The notes under the pieces were generated by a model, which was not told the DNA's origin, searched no databases, and was given only the letters and a program-made list of their open reading frames with translations. From the NCBI GenBank assembly GCA_021780705.1, contig JAJXYG010000319.1, positions 1-6,981 of the forward strand: DNA of 6,981 nt, in the 5' to 3' direction. This DNA is from Bacteroidota bacterium. Its GTDB lineage: Bacteria; Bacteroidota; Bacteroidia; Chitinophagales; Chitinophagaceae. The stretch's first letter is position 1; each line of letters begins with the position of its first letter. A program made the translations under genes and the position numbers. Below are positions 5,621-6,981 of the stretch, piece by piece.

Positions 5621-6400
5621 ATGAAAAAGTTACCGTCCTATTTGGTGTATATAGCGGCTCTACTTGTAATGGGTTCTATAGGTTGCACCGAACTCCACGA
5701 AGCCGCCGAAGGTTCCATAGATGACAACAAAATCCGTTATACGGGCCCTTCCCCTTATGCCCCTCCGCTCAGCGTTCAGTATGAAAACATCACCTATTTG
5801 CTGATGGAGGATTTCATCAATGACATATTTTGGCCCATTACCGATTTGTTCTATGACAAGAATGCGGGCACTGTATACGATCCTTCCCAATATGACCTGA
5901 AGAATACGGCCTTTGCACCCAGTTTTTGGGGTTCTCCTAAGACCCCTGCCAAAGGAAGCCCCAAAATATCGCTGTTACTTTCTGAAGGACTTGAATATGT
6001 GGGAAAAGGGGGAAAGGAAAAGAATGGAACTACCGTTACACGCACCCGGCTCAACTACCTGGAGGTCCCGGTCATGGTCAATTATTACGCCCGGATCGGG
6101 AAGTCCCAAAGCGCCTACCATGTGGGATTGGGTCCCTGGGTTTCCTATGCCCTGTCCGGAAAATTCAAGACTACCGGGCAAAATGATGTAGCGGTAACCT
6201 TTGGCTCCACCGGGGACTTTGCCCGAATGGATTATGGTGCCGGATTTAAGGCGGGCGTAAGGTTTAACAAGAAATGGGATGTGTCCCTGGGCTACGACCT
6301 GGGAATGAGAAATCTTTTGGGCACGCAGGGAGCCATCAATGACGGGGATAAGGCTAAGACCCGAAACATTTCTCTATCGTTAGGGTATTGGTTCAAGTGA
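5621..6400 (+). CDS. Putative lipoprotein with incomplete outer-membrane beta-barrel domain (PorT/OMP_b-brl_2-like)
   Basis: From the ATG at 5621 the protein has 259 residues. It begins with a signal sequence (MKKLPSYLVYIAALLVMGSI) ending in a lipobox-like SIGC with C22, so lipid attachment is possible although the -3 residue is not ideal. Residues 23-115 are polar with aromatic patches (NDIFWPITDLFYD) and match no family I know. From about 116 the sequence has alternating amphipathic strands typical of small outer-membrane barrels: LLLSEGLEYVGKGGK, RLNYLEVPVMVNYY, YHVGLGPWVSYALSGK, MDYGAGFKAGVRF, WDVSLGYDLGMRNLL, and a final ISLSLGYWFK. That is about six strands, whereas the family normally has eight; the first two appear missing. 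An in-frame ATG at 5579 would add 14 residues before the signal sequence and is rejected. The role is unknown; these proteins are usually surface or transport-related and of undefined function. Confidence 0.75.
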   Translation: MKKLPSYLVYIAALLVMGSIGCTELHEAAEGSIDDNKIRYTGPSPYAPPLSVQYENITYLLMEDFINDIFWPITDLFYDKNAGTVYDPSQYDLKNTAFAPSFWGSPKTPAKGSPKISLLLSEGLEYVGKGGKEKNGTTVTRTRLNYLEVPVMVNYYARIGKSQSAYHVGLGPWVSYALSGKFKTTGQNDVAVTFGSTGDFARMDYGAGFKAGVRFNKKWDVSLGYDLGMRNLLGTQGAINDGDKAKTRNISLSLGYWFK

Positions 6401-6504
6401 GATCTGCCAGAGTATCCATGACTGAACCACTAAACAATCAGCAAGCAGGATTCGGTAAACCAAAATGATTGCTAAGGTAATTTTAGTAACCACACTGGAA
6501 AACC
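6401..6504. other. Convergent intergenic region
   Basis: These 104 bases separate two convergent genes. The only inverted repeat noticed is CAATCA (6435-6440) with TGATTG (6466-6471), a 6-bp stem with a 25-base loop. There is no GC-rich hairpin with a T-run on either strand, so no terminator is called. Confidence 0.4.
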
Positions 6505-6981
6505 TCAGGCCTCAATTTTCCGAATCGCGGCAAGCAGCACCCCTATTTGTCCATAGTGATAATAATCATGTTCGAGGATGCCGTTGACCATAAACAGGAA
6601 GGAATAATTCCTCCCGGGCACGGTACCATTCCAGTTCTTGGCAGGAAAATGGGCTATTGCGTCCAGTAACCGTTGCTGGGAAACCCGGAAATCTTCCCGG
6701 ACCTGATCCCAATCCACTGGCTCGGGCCAGTCTTGTGTCGAATTATCCTTTATATCAAATTTGGAGTTTCCAGAAAGCTTCTCAGTTACAAAATTTCTCC
6801 AGGCTGTCAAATGTGCCACCTGTCCTGCAATATGATGGGATAAACCCTGGACTTTTTTGAATGCGTCCGCCGGGCTTAAGGTCAGGATTTTTTTATTGAA
6901 ATTCCAGGTAACCCAACCATCCCCTTCATAAAAATTATGCAATTGTTGGCTGATATTTTTTACTATAGCCTTTACATTTTT
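6505..6981 (-). CDS. DinB/DUF664-like metal-binding protein, 5' end outside the window
   Basis: The frame ends in TGA at 6507-6505 and is open to the right edge. A TTG at 6942 could serve as start (145 residues), but the frame continues upstream with sense (KNVKAIVKNISQQ), and DinB-like proteins normally have a helix before the (Y/F)xGDxW motif seen here as FYEGDGW. The true start therefore probably lies just beyond base 6981. Counting from the TTG, the three metal-ligand histidines of the fold are H44 in QVAHLTAW, and H125 and H129 in EHDYYHYGQI. This spacing is the DinB_2/DUF664 signature of a four-helix bundle that usually binds Ni, Zn or Fe. Members include thiol-dependent transferases of low-molecular-weight thiol pathways and many uncharacterised stress proteins. 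The function here is not known. The gene is convergent with the lipoprotein/barrel gene and unlikely to be linked with it. Confidence 0.82.
   Translation of the reverse strand, partial: KNVKAIVKNISQQLHNFYEGDGWVTWNFNKKILTLSPADAFKKVQGLSHHIAGQVAHLTAWRNFVTEKLSGNSKFDIKDNSTQDWPEPVDWDQVREDFRVSQQRLLDAIAHFPAKNWNGTVPGRNYSFLFMVNGILEHDYYHYGQIGVLLAAIRKIEA

Noticed and set aside
5913..6191. Plus-strand open frame of 92 codons overlapping the barrel gene; considered as a frameshifted part of it
   Set aside because: Its sequence lacks the alternating strand pattern, while the main frame is continuous and family-like across the same bases.

Overview
The window looks like chromosomal DNA of a member of the Bacteroidota, probably near Chitinophagales, Sphingobacteriales or Cytophagales. 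This rests on four observations. There is a sensor kinase with a signal peptide, TPR region, one membrane segment and a HisKA_3 kinase core. There is an outer-membrane-barrel protein of the PorT/OMP_b-brl_2 type. Three copies of the Bacteroidota -7 promoter consensus TAnnTTTG sit at sensible distances from genes. The predicted starts lack Shine-Dalgarno sequences. The genus cannot be told from this sequence.

Left part, minus strand (1-702): a MarR-family regulator (274-702) is followed in the same direction by the first 43 codons of an MFS exporter (1-129), which runs off the left edge. This is the classic regulator plus efflux-pump arrangement. The non-coding DNA around the pair carries repeated TACCT/AGGTA half-sites that are good candidates for the MarR operator. 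Between marR and the next gene (703-963) are two divergent promoter candidates and an unrecognised minus-strand open frame that may be a gene remnant.

Middle part, plus strand (964-5244): a secreted class II cyclic-nucleotide phosphodiesterase (964-1920) is followed by 337 bp of non-coding DNA with a GC-rich inverted repeat. Then comes a two-component system: a periplasmic-TPR histidine kinase (2258-4495) and its likely partner, a NarL/LuxR-type response regulator (4609-5244). A compact G-quadruplex motif on the minus strand lies directly after the regulator's stop codon.

Right part: after 376 bp of non-coding DNA, a gene (5621-6400, plus) encodes a lipoprotein-like N-terminus joined to what looks like an incomplete outer-membrane beta-barrel. 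Convergent to it is a DinB/DUF664-like metal-binding four-helix protein (6505 to the right edge, minus), whose true start lies beyond the window.

No mobile element, CRISPR array, rRNA or tRNA was seen. Most of the genes belong to known families. The less ordinary points are the lipoprotein/barrel hybrid, the operator-like repeats around marR, the G-quadruplex tract and the unexplained open frame at 747-1031. I do not see convincing evidence of a wholly new system.
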